DNA of 64,000 nt from Gordonia amarae NBRC 15530 (GTDB lineage: Bacteria > Actinomycetota > Actinomycetes > Mycobacteriales > Mycobacteriaceae). The stretch lies in NCBI RefSeq assembly GCF_000241345.1, contig NZ_BAED01000040.1, forward strand, positions 1 through 64,000, given 5' to 3'. The number at the start of each line of letters is the position of its first letter. Positions within the stretch are counted from its first letter, which is position 1. Below, piece by piece: positions 27,301 to 36,966 of the stretch. The position numbers and the translations under genes were made by a program. The notes below the pieces were generated by a model that did not search any database, was not told where the DNA came from, and was given only the letters and a program-made list of their open reading frames with translations.

Positions 27301-30300
27301 TCAGGTGTCGGCCTTGGCGATGTCGGCGGTGACGCCGTCGCCGAGTTCGATGGCACCGGAACCGGAGTCGGCGGGCACCACGTCGAAGACGACGGCAAGG
27401 ACCTCACCGGCGATCAGGGCGGCGTGGCGCTGTGCCCATTCGAGGCGTTCGGCGGGTACCACCAGGCGGACCTCGATGCGGTCGGAGACGTCGAGATCCA
27501 GTGAGCGGCGGGCGTCCTGGAGTTCGCGGACGCGGTCCTTGGCCCAGCCTTCGGCCTCCAGTTCCTCGGTGACCGTGGTGTCGAGCACGACCAGCCCCGC
27601 CCCGCCCGGCAGCTCGGCCGTCGAATCGGGTTCCACCGCGACGAGCTTGCGCGAGTATTCACCGTCGACAAGGTCGACGCCGTCGGCGGAGACCACCTCT
27701 GTGCCGTCGGATTCGGTACGCACCGACCAGTTTCCGGACTTGACCGCCTTGATCACCTGCTGCACCTGCTTGCCCAGGCGGGGACCGGCGGCTCGGGCGT
27801 TGACGGTCAGCTCGTAGCGGCCGAAGCGGTCGGCATCGGTCGCCAGCGTCACCGACTTGACGTTCATCTCGTCGGCGATCAGATCGGCATAGGGACGCAG
27901 CCGCTCGGCCGTCGGCGAGGCGACGGTGAGTCCGGGCAGAGGCAGGCGCACGCGCAGCTTGTTGGCCTTGCGGACGCTTGACGCGGTCGAGCACACGGCC
28001 TGCACCTCGTCCATCGCGGCCACCAGCTCGGCGTCGGCGGGCAGGTCGCCGGCCTCCGGCCAGTCGGTGAGATGCACCGACCGCTCCCCTGTCAGGCCAC
28101 GCCAGATAGCCTCGGTGGCCAGCGGCAGCAGCGGCGACGCGAGCCGGCACGCCACCTCCAGCACCGTGTACAGGGTGTCGAAGGCGTCGGCCTCGGTGTC
28201 CTGCCCGGTCCAGAAGCGTGACCGCGACCGGCGCACGTACCAGTTGGTCAGCGACTCGACGAACTCGCGGAACGCCTCGCACGCACCGGCGATGTCGTAT
28301 ACGTCCAGGGCCTCGGTCATGGTGTCCCGGGTGGCGGCCAGCTTGGCCAGGATGTACCGGTCGAGCACATGCTCGGAGTCGGTACGCCAGGTGGCCGGAC
28401 GGTCGGCGTAAAGCTGCAGGAAGCTGTAGGCGTTCCACAGCGGCAGCAACGCCTGCCGGACTCCCTCGCGGATGCCGCGTTCGGTGACGATGAGGTTGCC
28501 GCCGCGCAGCACCGGTGAGGCCATCAGGAACCAGCGCATCGCGTCGGAGCCGTCGCGGTCGAAGACCTCGTTGACGTCCGGGTAGTTGCGCTTGGACTTG
28601 GACATCTTCTGGCCGTCGTCGCCGAGGACGATGCCGTGGGCGATGACGCTCTTGAACGCGGGCCGGTCGAACAGCGCGGTGGCCAGCACGTGCAGGTTGT
28701 AGAACCAGCCGCGGGTCTGCCCGTTGTATTCGACGATGAAGTCACCCGGGTTGTGCGCGACCTCTCCCGACTCCGAGTCGCCGTCGAACCAGCCCTTGTT
28801 CTGGAACGGGTAGTGCACCTGTGCGTACGGCATCGAGCCGGACTCGAACCAGCAGTCGAGCACCTCAGGTACCCGGCGCATCGTCGAATTACCCGACGGG
28901 TCATCAGGATTGGGCCGGGTCAGCTCGTCGATGTAGGGCCGGTGCAGGTTGGTCGGACGCACCCCGAAGTCGCGTTCGAGCTCGTCGAGCGAGCCGTACA
29001 CGTCCACGCGCGGGAACTCCGGGTCGTCGGAGACCCACACCGGGATCGGCGCACCCCAGTACCGGTTGCGGCTGATGTTCCAGTCGCGGGCACCCTCCAG
29101 CCACTTACCGAACTGGCCGTCGCGGATATGCGAAGGCGCCCAGGTGATCTCCTGATTCAGTTCCAGCATGCGTTGCTTGATCGGGGTGACCGCCACGAAC
29201 CACGACGGCACCGCCATATAGATCAGCGGCTGTCCCGACCGCCACGAGTGCGGGTAGGAGTGCTCGATCGTCTCGTGCCGCAGCACCTTACCGGCGGCCT
29301 TCAGGTCTTTGATGATGACCGGGTTGGCGTCGAAGACCATCAGCCCCTCGTACGGCGGCACCTGCGAGGTGAACTTGCCGCCCTGATCCAGCGGCTGCAC
29401 CACCTCGATGCCGTTGGCGGTCGCCACATCCATGTCCTCTTCACCGAACGCCGGCGCGAGATGCACGATGCCGGTACCGCTGTCGGTGGTGACATAGTCG
29501 GCCAGCAGCACCCGGTGCGCGTTGGGATGACCGGCGAAGAAGTCGAACGGCGGTGTGTACGAAAGGTTTTCCAGATCGCGACCCTGGTACGACGCGACCA
29601 CTTCGGGCTCGCCGAACTCCTTGGCGTACACCCCGAGCCTGGCCTCAGCCAGCAGGTAGTCCTGCCCGTCGGTCGCCTTCACGTGCACGTAGTCGACGTC
29701 GGGGTGGACGGCGACGGCGAGGTTGGACGGCAGCGTCCACGGCGTGGTGGTCCAGATGACGGCGTTGACGCCGTCGAGCGGGTTTCCGGGTGCGACGATG
29801 GGCATCCGCACGGTCAGCGCGGGGTCCTGCCGCATCCGATAGGCGTCGTCGAGTTTGGATTCCTGGTTGCTCAACGGGGTCTGCTCGTACCAGGAATACG
29901 GCAGCACTCGGTATCCCTGGTAGATCAGGCCCTTGTCGTGCAGGCGTTTGAACGCCCACATCACCGACTCCATGAAGTCGAGATCGAGCGTTTTGTAGTC
30001 GTTGTCGAAGTCGACCCAACGGGCCTGGCGGGTCACATAGTTGCGCCATTCGCCGGTGTACCGCAGCACCGAGTCGCGGCAGAAGTCGTTGAACTTCTCC
30101 ACGCCCATCGTCTCGATCTCGGACTTGTCGGTGATACCGAGTTGCCGTTCGGCTTCGAGTTCGGCGGGCAGGCCGTGGGTGTCCCAGCCGAAGCGGCGCT
30201 CCACCTTCTTGCCGCGCAGCGTCTGGTAGCGCGGCACCACATCCTTGACGTAACCGGTGAGCAGGTGACCGTAATGCGGCAGGCCGTTGGCGAAGGGCGG

Positions 30301-30504
30301 ACCGTCGTAGAACACGAACTCGTCGGCGTCGGCGCGGTTGTCGATGGACGCCTGGAAGGTGCCGTCGGTCTGCCAGTAGTCCAGGACCAGCTTCTCGACG
30401 TCGGGAAAGCTGGGGGCGGTGCGGCCGGTGCCGCCGGTGAGATCGACGAGCGGGTAGGTGCGCCCGGGGGTGCCCGATTCTGGATTCTCGGGGGATGCTG
30501 TCAC
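27301..30504 (-). CDS. ileS: isoleucyl-tRNA synthetase IleS
   Basis: Class Ia synthetase of 1067 residues, the long actinobacterial/eukaryote-like type. The HIGH motif appears as PHYGH in [13 protein letters not shown] and the KMSKS motif in [13 protein letters not shown]. The editing (CP1) domain lies between them and an anticodon-binding domain follows. The GTG start at 30504 is preceded by GAGGAG at good spacing and gives the usual N-terminus; longer options upstream enter the riboswitch. The gene is controlled by the T-box just upstream. Confidence 0.95.
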   Translation of the reverse strand: MTASPENPESGTPGRTYPLVDLTGGTGRTAPSFPDVEKLVLDYWQTDGTFQASIDNRADADEFVFYDGPPFANGLPHYGHLLTGYVKDVVPRYQTLRGKKVERRFGWDTHGLPAELEAERQLGITDKSEIETMGVEKFNDFCRDSVLRYTGEWRNYVTRQARWVDFDNDYKTLDLDFMESVMWAFKRLHDKGLIYQGYRVLPYSWYEQTPLSNQESKLDDAYRMRQDPALTVRMPIVAPGNPLDGVNAVIWTTTPWTLPSNLAVAVHPDVDYVHVKATDGQDYLLAEARLGVYAKEFGEPEVVASYQGRDLENLSYTPPFDFFAGHPNAHRVLLADYVTTDSGTGIVHLAPAFGEEDMDVATANGIEVVQPLDQGGKFTSQVPPYEGLMVFDANPVIIKDLKAAGKVLRHETIEHSYPHSWRSGQPLIYMAVPSWFVAVTPIKQRMLELNQEITWAPSHIRDGQFGKWLEGARDWNISRNRYWGAPIPVWVSDDPEFPRVDVYGSLDELERDFGVRPTNLHRPYIDELTRPNPDDPSGNSTMRRVPEVLDCWFESGSMPYAQVHYPFQNKGWFDGDSESGEVAHNPGDFIVEYNGQTRGWFYNLHVLATALFDRPAFKSVIAHGIVLGDDGQKMSKSKRNYPDVNEVFDRDGSDAMRWFLMASPVLRGGNLIVTERGIREGVRQALLPLWNAYSFLQLYADRPATWRTDSEHVLDRYILAKLAATRDTMTEALDVYDIAGACEAFREFVESLTNWYVRRSRSRFWTGQDTEADAFDTLYTVLEVACRLASPLLPLATEAIWRGLTGERSVHLTDWPEAGDLPADAELVAAMDEVQAVCSTASSVRKANKLRVRLPLPGLTVASPTAERLRPYADLIADEMNVKSVTLATDADRFGRYELTVNARAAGPRLGKQVQQVIKAVKSGNWSVRTESDGTEVVSADGVDLVDGEYSRKLVAVEPDSTAELPGGAGLVVLDTTVTEELEAEGWAKDRVRELQDARRSLDLDVSDRIEVRLVVPAERLEWAQRHAALIAGEVLAVVFDVVPADSGSGAIELGDGVTADIAKADT

Positions 30505-30584
30505 TGCTGTCTCCTCGTGCCGGACTCTCGAAGTGCCGAACTTCTCGAAAGTGCTCGCACGGGGACGCATCGGTGCCATCGTTG

Positions 30585-30790
30585 ACACCGCGGCGCGGTA
30601 CCACCCCGCTTGCGCCGCGGGTGCGGCGCCTCTCTACGGCCTGCGCATCCGGGGTGGACGCACACGCCTGCGGCTGTGACGGGCCGCTACCCGCCTGGGT
30701 CTAGTGAGAACCGCCGTTGTCGTTGCCGACGACTCGCGGTCCCGTTCTTCCAGGTGCTCCCCGGTGATGGCCGGATCGACGCGAGCGCAC
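30585..30790 (-). promoter_or_regulatory. isoleucine T-box riboswitch of ileS
   Basis: On the minus strand the T-box consensus GGGGTGGTACCGCG lies at 30607-30594. Its UGGU would pair with the ACCA end of uncharged tRNA-Ile. About 160 nt upstream, GGCCATCACCGGGGAGC contains the specifier AUC at 30768-30766, in the sequence context of the short Stem I of actinobacterial ileS T-boxes. No T-run terminator follows, and the element ends about 80 nt before the start codon, so control should be translational. Boundaries are approximate. Confidence 0.88.
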
Positions 30791-30826
30791 ACTGTGCGAC
30801 TTGGGCACAATGCGGCGCAAACGACA

Positions 30827-30854
30827 GTGTAGCGCTGCCGGAGCAGCGCTACAC
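30827..30854. terminator. hairpin between the Rv2144c-like gene and the ileS leader
   Basis: Twelve-base perfect arms (GTGTAGCGCTGC at 30827-30838 and its inverse at 30843-30854) close a CGGA loop 40 bases after the stop of the upstream minus-strand gene. It is a good candidate for terminating the wag31-side transcript before the ileS promoter. No strong T-run is present. The remainder of 30505-30893 is the ileS leader; no other gene is visible there. Confidence 0.7.
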
Positions 30855-30893
30855 AATCGGTTTTTCGTGCTGTTCAGTTATCGCGAAGTCCGC

Positions 30894-31943
30894 TCAGCTA
30901 CCGGGACGCCACTCGGGATCGAGCGGGTCGATCTTGCGGCGGCGCCCGGTGACCGGCGGTGTGCCGCCGTCGGCCTGCCCGGGCTGCGGGGATTGACCCG
31001 AGGGCGACCAGGGCCGCGGGATCTCCTGCGAATCCGCGCCCGGGCCGAACTGTCCCTGCTGACCGGTGGGCGGCTGATACTGCGGACGCGGCTGCTGCGG
31101 CATCCGACCCGACTGGGGCGGGTTGCCCCAGCGTTCGGAGAACCCGGGTTCTGAGAAACCCGGTTCGGGGCGCCCCAGGTCGGAGCGACCGATGTCGGGT
31201 CGGCCGCCGGCCGGGTTCTGCGGCGCCGGGCGCTGCTGCGGGGCCTCCGGCAGCCCACCGACCGACCGGAGGTAATCGTCGTAGCCGCCTGCCGGACGTC
31301 CGGTCGGCGGCGCGGGCTGCGGCCGCGGCGACGGAGGTGTCGGCTGCGAGTAGCCCGCGGCCTCCGGCTGCTTGTTGAGGCCGAGCCCCGGGGGTACCGC
31401 GGTCTGGCCGGTGGAGCCTACGGCCGACGGACCGGCCGTGGGCGCTCCGAGGCGCTGTGTCGAGGCATTCCCCGGCCCCGACGCCCGAACCCCTGGTTCG
31501 CGAGCGGCCGGCTCTTCGATGTCGGCGAACTTCCGCGGACCCGACGCGACGTCGTCGTTCCATGCGGGCGCGGCCGACGGTGGCACCGCCCCGGCGCGCG
31601 GCTGTGCGGGTATGGAACCCGACCGCGCCGCACCGCGTGGGCCGCCGGGCCGATGCCGGACGCTGGTGCCGCCGCTGTCGACGGCCTCGTCGTCGGCGTC
31701 GCTGTCGTTGGTGAGGGTGCTGGTGGAGCCGGCGCGGCGGCCGGCGGTCGATGCCCCGACCATCTGCTCGACGCTACGGGACGGCGCGCGGCGCGCGGAC
31801 CCGACGACGTCGGCGATCAGGAATCCCAGACCCGCCAGACAGATGACGATACAGGTGATAGCGAGCCAGACTGTGCCGGTGACAAGTCCCAGAATCAGCA
31901 GGACGAATGCGACAAGTGTGGCGCCGAGTGCCAATGCGAGCAC
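30894..31943 (-). CDS. membrane protein with long Pro/Gln-rich tail (Rv2144c position)
   Basis: A 349-residue protein. Two N-terminal helices (ALALGATLVAFVLLILGLV and VWLAITCIVICLAGLGFLIADVV) are followed by about 290 residues of low-complexity Pro/Gly/Gln/Arg-rich sequence with no fold signal. It lies 26 bp after wag31, the position of the transmembrane protein Rv2144c in M. tuberculosis. The function is unknown; linkage suggests a role at the pole or septum. The start is GTG, with no better option. Confidence 0.7.
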   Translation of the reverse strand: MLALALGATLVAFVLLILGLVTGTVWLAITCIVICLAGLGFLIADVVGSARRAPSRSVEQMVGASTAGRRAGSTSTLTNDSDADDEAVDSGGTSVRHRPGGPRGAARSGSIPAQPRAGAVPPSAAPAWNDDVASGPRKFADIEEPAAREPGVRASGPGNASTQRLGAPTAGPSAVGSTGQTAVPPGLGLNKQPEAAGYSQPTPPSPRPQPAPPTGRPAGGYDDYLRSVGGLPEAPQQRPAPQNPAGGRPDIGRSDLGRPEPGFSEPGFSERWGNPPQSGRMPQQPRPQYQPPTGQQGQFGPGADSQEIPRPWSPSGQSPQPGQADGGTPPVTGRRRKIDPLDPEWRPGS

Positions 31944-31969
31944 GATGTATGCCTACCCTGTCTTCCCGG

Positions 31970-32788
31970 TCAGCCCGTGTATCCCGCTGAGTATCCGCCC
32001 GCGTTCTGCTGTTCGGCCGGATATCCGCTTTCGACCGGTGCGGCACTGCCTCGCTGCTGCAACTCTTCGAGCTGCGATTCGAGGTAGGACTTGAGGCGGG
32101 TGCGGTACTCGCGTTCGAAGGTCTTGAGCTGCTCGATACGACCTTCGAGGACGGTGCGCTGCTGGTTGATAGTGCCCATGATCTCCGAGTGCTTGCGCTC
32201 GGCATCGGCCTGCAGGGCGTCGGCGCGCTCCTGGGCCTGGCGGACCTGGGTCTCGGACCGGGTCTGCGAGTCGGCGAGGATGGCCTCGGAACGCTGACGT
32301 GCGTCGCTCAGGAGCGCGTCGGCCTTGGTCTGGGCCTCGTTGACCATGGTGTCGGACCGGGTGCGGGCATCGCCCAGCAGGGTGTCGGCCTCGGCGCGTG
32401 CGCTGCCCGCGACACGATCGGCGGTGTCCTGGGCGAGGGCGAGAACCTTGGCGGCACGCAGGCTTGCGTCCTGGTCGACGGCAGTGGGTCCGGCCGGGGC
32501 CTCCGGGGCAGGTGCCGCAGGCGTCGAGGGCGTCACCTTGAGGACCGTGGTCTGGTCGTCCATCTCCGGCGTGCCGGCGGGGGCAGCTCCGCCTTCGCGG
32601 GCGGCGGCGAGGTCGGCTTCGAGCTCCTCGACCCGCTGCTTGAGGTCGGAGTTCTCCTCGAGCAGCCGCTCCAGCTCGGTCTCGACGAAGTCGAGGAACT
32701 GATCGACCTCATCCTCGTTGTAGCCGCGTTTACCGATCGGCGGTTTACTGAACGCGACGTTGTGCACATCAGCTGGTGTCAGCCGCAT
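31970..32788 (-). CDS. wag31: polar growth and division protein Wag31 (DivIVA)
   Basis: Coiled-coil scaffold of 272 residues that marks the cell pole and directs polar wall synthesis in Mycobacteriales. The N-terminal DivIVA domain is intact ([31 protein letters not shown]), then a first coiled coil to about residue 62. An Ala/Pro-rich linker (about 63-105) and a long second coiled coil with repeated [13 protein letters not shown]-like segments follow. The ATG at 32788 has GAGGGGA upstream; an earlier in-frame start adds seven residues. Confidence 0.96.
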   Translation of the reverse strand: MRLTPADVHNVAFSKPPIGKRGYNEDEVDQFLDFVETELERLLEENSDLKQRVEELEADLAAAREGGAAPAGTPEMDDQTTVLKVTPSTPAAPAPEAPAGPTAVDQDASLRAAKVLALAQDTADRVAGSARAEADTLLGDARTRSDTMVNEAQTKADALLSDARQRSEAILADSQTRSETQVRQAQERADALQADAERKHSEIMGTINQQRTVLEGRIEQLKTFEREYRTRLKSYLESQLEELQQRGSAAPVESGYPAEQQNAGGYSAGYTG

Positions 32789-33150
32789 GTCGGTTCCCCT
32801 CATTCTCATCCTCGAGGCCGCTTGTCGTCTCGAGTTCGTTCGTAGGTTCTCGTGTTCTAGTGGTCCAGGCTATCGGAGTCCGGGCCACCGGGTGAGCGAC
32901 CCGCTGGAGCGAACCCGGTTAGGCTACAGCTCCGACAACGTCACCCCTACAGTTTGACACTACTAGCAATTCATGCCAGTCAAAATTTGCCACTTTGGCG
33001 TCACACTGTCGCATCAGCCCCATCTGTCACACGGGATCGATGCAGTCTCGCAATACAACGGTGATTCAATCATGACATCTGCGGTTACCGTTTCCCAGTT
33101 TTCCGGTCGGTGGGTCGCAGGATTGCAGGTGAGCGACGTGCCGATCGCCG
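32789..33150. other. wag31-yggT intergenic region with probable promoter
   Basis: About 360 bp without a gene. On the minus strand a TTGACT (32983-32978) lies in AT-rich DNA, unusual in this window, and fits a -35 box for wag31, though no convincing -10 is seen at 17 bp. The arms TTTGAC (32953-32958) and GTCAAA (32979-32984) form a spaced dyad around it. Independent transcription of wag31 from here is plausible. Confidence 0.4.
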
Positions 33151-33471
33151 TCAGACCAGGAGGGCGAGGGCGGTTCCGGAGGAGTTCGCGGCCCCCTGGG
33201 CGATTCTCATCCCGATGATCACAACGATCATGACGATCATGAGCGAGAGATCCAGGCGCACCGGGCCGAGCGGAATCGGCGGTATCAGGCGCCGGAGAAG
33301 CTTGATGGGCGGGTCGGTGGCGGTGAATACCGCTTCGATGATGACCACGGCGATGCCGGTCGGCCGCCACTCGCGGGCAAAGGAACGCACCAGCTCCACC
33401 ACGAGCCGTGCCAGGAGCAGGAGCCAGTAGACGAAGAGGATGTAGTAGAGAACCAGATAGAAGGTCGTCAC
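33151..33471 (-). CDS. YggT-family membrane protein
   Basis: A 106-residue integral membrane protein with two hydrophobic regions (FYLVLYYILFVYWLLLLARLVVELV and LSLMIVMIVVIIGMRIAQ) separated by the YggT motif TDPPIKLLRRLIPP. It corresponds to Rv2146c, between sepF and wag31. Its role is unproven; linkage to sepF is widespread. The GTG start gives the usual N-terminus. Confidence 0.88.
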   Translation of the reverse strand: MTTFYLVLYYILFVYWLLLLARLVVELVRSFAREWRPTGIAVVIIEAVFTATDPPIKLLRRLIPPIPLGPVRLDLSLMIVMIVVIIGMRIAQGAANSSGTALALLV

Positions 33472-33550
33472 ATCACAAGGTTGCCTGATAGGTCGGCACC
33501 CATCGCAACGCGGTGCCTATTTTGCGGAGTTTCACCCCAGGTCTGGTGAA

Positions 33551-33637
33551 AGGCCGGGCCGCATCGTCTGGACCGAGGAGCGCGAGGGAGCTTGCGACCG
33601 AGTGCGACGAGGGAAGACGATGCATTAGGCCCGGCCT
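33551..33637. repeat. long imperfect hairpin downstream of sepF
   Basis: Arms AGGCCGGGCCGCATCGTCT (33551-33569) and AGACGATGC plus GGCCCGGCCT (33615-33637) pair fully, except for a four-base ATTA bulge in the right arm. The 45-base interior GACCGAGGAGCGCGAGGGAG... recalls the dispersed CTCGCTCCTTCGTCGC element in reverse complement. It lies 19 bases past the sepF stop and may act as a terminator or be a mobile REP-like unit. Confidence 0.75.
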
Positions 33638-33655
33638 GTCAGCAGACCCGATGAC

Positions 33656-34435
33656 TCAGTGGTTGTAGAAGCCGGTTTCGGCGATCTTGCGGCGGTCTTC
33701 GGGGGTGACGTCGACGTCGGCGGGCGACAGCAGGAAGACCTTGGTGGCGACTTTGTCGAAGGAGCCACGGAGCGCGAAGGCGAGTCCGGCGGCGAAGTCG
33801 ACGAGTCGTTTGGCGTCGTCGTTACTCATGTTGACGAGGTCCATGATGACGGGGCTGCCGTCGCGGTAGCGTTCGCCGATAGTGCGGGCTTCGCTGTAGT
33901 CGGAGGGCCGCAGGGTGGTGATCTTGTGCAGCGGTCCGTCGGCGAAGATGCGGTCGAGTTCGTGCTGGTCGCTGCCGGCCCCGGGCCGGGCGTTGGCGGA
34001 CCGGAGGGTGGAGGCGGCGCTGCGCTGGAGTGGTTCGAGGCGTGCAGGCTGCCGCAGGCGCTCGTTGGTCTCTTTGATGTGCCGTCCTCCGGCGTAGGCG
34101 TATTCAGGCTTCTCGTAGGCGCGGTCGTCGTAGCGACGGTCCTCGTCGCAACTGTAGTCGGCGTCACGGGGGCCGTCGGCGAATCCGCCGCTGCGGTAGT
34201 CGGGTTCCCGGTAGTCCGGGTCCCGGTAGTCGGCGTCGCGGTAGTCGCTGCCCCGGTAGTCGCTGTCGAGGTAGTCGGAGTCTCGGTAATCGGTGTCGCG
34301 GTAGTCGGCCTCGTAGTCGTCGCGGTATCCGCGGACAGCACGCAGCGGGGCACCGGGCTCTTCGAGGTAGTCGTCTTCGTACTCGCTCGGAGGCACCATG
34401 CCGAAATATGCCTTGAACTTCTGCATTGTGGTCAT
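33656..34435 (-). CDS. sepF: cell division protein SepF with expanded tyrosine/aspartate repeat linker
   Basis: Membrane anchor of the FtsZ ring, 259 residues. The N-terminal amphipathic helix (MQKFKAYFGMV) binds membrane and the C-terminal globular SepF domain (about 165-255, HKITTLRPSDYSEARTIGE, GSPVIMDLVNMS, VFLLSP) binds the FtsZ tail. The linker is unusual: eight units of Asp-Tyr-Arg-x-x, from a 15-bp DNA repeat. The frame could start eight codons earlier, but the ATG at 34435 gives the family N-terminus. The yggS gene usually found upstream is missing. Confidence 0.94.
   Translation of the reverse strand: MTTMQKFKAYFGMVPPSEYEDDYLEEPGAPLRAVRGYRDDYEADYRDTDYRDSDYLDSDYRGSDYRDADYRDPDYREPDYRSGGFADGPRDADYSCDEDRRYDDRAYEKPEYAYAGGRHIKETNERLRQPARLEPLQRSAASTLRSANARPGAGSDQHELDRIFADGPLHKITTLRPSDYSEARTIGERYRDGSPVIMDLVNMSNDDAKRLVDFAAGLAFALRGSFDKVATKVFLLSPADVDVTPEDRRKIAETGFYNH
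34194..34313 (-). repeat. 15-bp tandem repeat in the sepF linker
   Basis: Eight consecutive 15-bp units resembling CGGTAGTCGGNGTCS (plus strand), starting at 34194, 34209, 34224, 34239, 34254, 34269, 34284 and 34299. They encode the Asp-Tyr-Arg pentapeptides of SepF. Confidence 0.95.
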
Positions 34436-34707
34436 TGCGGGTCTCCGATCGTTGCGCACCGGCGAAAACGGTTGTTGTCACAGTGCTTGGTGGTTCTCAT
34501 GTGACCGATGTGATTAGTGAGAGATTAGCGTCGCAGGACCGGCGACACCGGGACCGACACGCAGGGAACACCAACGATCTTCAATCGCCTCTTCACGATC
34601 GGATGGTTCACGAATTCCGTTGCGCCACAGCCCTGCCACCGGCCGCAGCCGCCGGTGCGCACGAATCGGCCGCGCTGCTGCGACGAATACCGGCTGCCCA
34701 TCGCCCG
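34436..34707. other. pgeF-sepF gap lacking yggS
   Basis: In mycobacteria a yggS (PLP-binding) gene of about 250 codons occupies this place. Here there are 272 bp with no frame resembling it on either strand and no obvious remnant. The sepF-proximal half is comparatively AT-rich and may hold a sepF promoter. Confidence 0.6.
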
Positions 34708-35472
34708 TCAGCCTTCCATCCAGATGACCGATGCCAGGCGACCCGTCGGCGCACCTCTGCGGTGGCTGAAAAGGGTGGGATCGGAGATGGTGCAGCGGGG
34801 ATCGACGGCAACGGCGCCGACACCGGCGTCGAGAAGTTGCCGGTGCACGCCCGCGCGGATGTCGAGGCCCGGGGTGTTCTTGGTGGTCGCGCAGGCGCTG
34901 CCGGGCAGGTGCGTCTCGACATCACGTTGCATCTCGGCGGGCACCTCGTAACGCGCGCCCGAGGCGGCGGGGCCCAGGAGCGCACCGATTCGCTCAGGCC
35001 GCGCGCCGAGTTCGGTCATCGTCCGCAGCACCTCGGCGACGATGCCGATCCAGGCGCCGACGCGGCCCGCGTGCACGGCCGCGATGACGCCGGCGTCGTC
35101 GTCGCTGAGCAGGACGGGCACGCAGTCCGCCGTGAGCACGACGAGGGCGAGTCCGGGGGTGGTGGTGACAAGCGCGTCGGTGGCGGCGACCGGCCCTGTG
35201 GCCGGTCCGTCCACCACCGAGACGTTGCGGCTGTGGATCTGTTCCATCCACACCAGGGAAGCCGGCGGGAGCCCGATGCTGCCGGCGAGGCGGCGCCTGT
35301 TCGCAGCCACGGCCGCCGGGTCGTCGCCGACGTGGTCGCCGAGGTTGAAAGAGTCATACGGAGGCTTGGAGACGCCTCCGGAGCGGGTGGTGACGACACG
35401 CCGCACAGTGGCGCGCCCGGGCGCGGAACGCCCGGGCCCGGCACCTGCGATGGATCCGGACATGCCGTTCAT
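34708..35472 (-). CDS. pgeF: peptidoglycan editing factor PgeF (multicopper-oxidase-like, YfiH)
   Basis: A 254-residue protein of the YfiH/PgeF family, a purine nucleosidase/laccase-like fold that removes wrongly incorporated residues from muropeptide precursors. Metal-ligand motifs are present: MEQIHS, LTADCVPVLL and AAVHAGRVG. It lies 19 bp downstream of ftsZ, as in related genomes. A second in-frame ATG nine bases later (MSGS) is an equally good start. Confidence 0.88.
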   Translation of the reverse strand: MNGMSGSIAGAGPGRSAPGRATVRRVVTTRSGGVSKPPYDSFNLGDHVGDDPAAVAANRRRLAGSIGLPPASLVWMEQIHSRNVSVVDGPATGPVAATDALVTTTPGLALVVLTADCVPVLLSDDDAGVIAAVHAGRVGAWIGIVAEVLRTMTELGARPERIGALLGPAASGARYEVPAEMQRDVETHLPGSACATTKNTPGLDIRAGVHRQLLDAGVGAVAVDPRCTISDPTLFSHRRGAPTGRLASVIWMEG

Positions 35473-35491
35473 TATCGGGGCTGAGCGGGCC

Positions 35492-36679
35492 TCAGCGCTT
35501 CATGAACGACGGCACGTCGACGTCGTCGTCATCGATCCGCACGCTGTTGGGGCGAGGCGCCTCCTCGCGCGCGGCGAACGGGTCGCCGCCAGAGGCCGGC
35601 ACCTTGCCGAAGAGCGGATCGTTGGCCGTGGCACGACCGACGTTGCCGGCCTGGCCGGGGACGACACCTGTGCGGGCGGCGGTGGGTGCGGCCGCCTTGG
35701 CCGGAGCGGCAGCGGCCTCGCTCCGTGTCCGCGGTCCGCCGTCGAAACCGGCCGCGATCACCGTGACGCGGACCTCGTCTCCGAGGTTGTCGTCGATCAC
35801 GGTGCCGAAGATGATGTTGGCCTCCTCGTGCGCGGCCTCCTGCACCTGCGTGGCAGCGTTGTGGATCTCGAAAAGACCGAGGTCGCTGCCGCCGGCGATC
35901 GAGATGAGGACGCCGCGGGCACCCTCCATCGACGCCTCTAGCAGCGGCGAATTGATCGCCGATTCGGCGGCCTTCTTGGCCCGGTCCTCCCCCCTGGCCG
36001 AACCGATACCCATGAGCGCGCTGCCGGCATCGCTCATGACGCCCTTGACGTCGGCGAAGTCGACGTTGATCAGGCCCGGGGTGGTGATCAGGTCGGTGAT
36101 GCCCTGGACACCGTTGAGGAGCACCTCGTCGGCGCTGCGGAAGGCGTCCATCAGGGTGACCTGGGCGTCACCGAGCTGCAGCAGCCGGTCGTTGGGGATC
36201 ACGATGAGTGTGTCGCAGGACTCGCGGAGCGCGACGATGCCGCTTTCGGCCTGATTGCCGCGGCGCTTGCCCTCGAAGGAGAAGGGCCGGGTGACCACAC
36301 CGACGGTCAGCGCACCGAGCTTACGGGCGATCTGCGCGACGACGGGCGCACCGCCCGTGCCGGTGCCACCGCCCTCACCGGCTGTCACGAACACCATGTC
36401 GGCGCCCTTGAGCAGTTCCTCGATCTCGTCCCGCGCGTCTTCGGCAGCACGCCGGCCCACCTCGGGGTCGGCTCCGGCACCGAGGCCGCGGGTCGAATCA
36501 CGGCCGACGTCGAGCTTGACGTCGGCGTCGCTCATGAGGAGCGCCTGGGCATCGGTGTTGATCGCGATGAACTCGACTCCCTTGAGTCCCTGTTCGATCA
36601 TCCGGTTGACGGCGTTGACGCCGCCGCCGCCGATGCCGACGACCTTGATCACGGCCAGGTAGTTGTGCGGTGGCGTCAT
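35492..36679 (-). CDS. ftsZ: cell division GTPase FtsZ
   Basis: Tubulin homologue that forms the division ring. The 395 residues contain [15 protein letters not shown], the GTP signature [10 protein letters not shown], and the T7 loop NVDFADV. The C-terminal peptide [13 protein letters not shown] is the docking site for SepF and FtsW. The ATG at 36679 was chosen because GAGGAAGG lies at ideal distance and homologues begin [10 protein letters not shown] 287-bp upstream region separates it from ftsQ, so it has its own promoter. Confidence 0.97.
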   Translation of the reverse strand: MTPPHNYLAVIKVVGIGGGGVNAVNRMIEQGLKGVEFIAINTDAQALLMSDADVKLDVGRDSTRGLGAGADPEVGRRAAEDARDEIEELLKGADMVFVTAGEGGGTGTGGAPVVAQIARKLGALTVGVVTRPFSFEGKRRGNQAESGIVALRESCDTLIVIPNDRLLQLGDAQVTLMDAFRSADEVLLNGVQGITDLITTPGLINVDFADVKGVMSDAGSALMGIGSARGEDRAKKAAESAINSPLLEASMEGARGVLISIAGGSDLGLFEIHNAATQVQEAAHEEANIIFGTVIDDNLGDEVRVTVIAAGFDGGPRTRSEAAAAPAKAAAPTAARTGVVPGQAGNVGRATANDPLFGKVPASGGDPFAAREEAPRPNSVRIDDDDVDVPSFMKR

Positions 36680-36779
36680 GTCCATCGCCTTCCTCATCGG
36701 TGTTAATGCTGCAGCTGCGGACGGAACCCGTCGACGGTGTGACGACATACCGACGCCGAACCCTGACACCCTCGCGGCA

Positions 36780-36817
36780 AACTCTAAACCTCAACCATAG
36801 ACTTAGAGTTATGTCAA
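36780..36817 (-). promoter_or_regulatory. ftsZ promoter region with inverted repeat
   Basis: On the minus strand a consensus -35 TTGACA (36817-36812) is followed by AT-rich sequence with TTGAGG at 17-bp spacing as a weak -10. An inverted repeat, AACTCTAA (36780-36787) and TTAGAGTT (36803-36810), covers the region just downstream of the -35 and could be an operator. The element lies about 100-140 bp before ftsZ. Confidence 0.65.
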
Positions 36818-36966
36818 GTAGTTCCGTGTTGGTCATGACGCTAAGCACGCGGACGCCGATGAGCCAGTAACGGCGCGGCGTGTCGCGAAGTTGTTGGGTG
36901 AATTCACGTTGCCGACACACATTTCACCTTGTCGGCCACCAGGAACGATCGCGTCTGAGACCACTC

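Noticed and set aside
28636-30585. Long plus-strand open frame opposite ileS
   Set aside because: Antisense shadow of a fully conserved synthetase gene; no recognisable domain.
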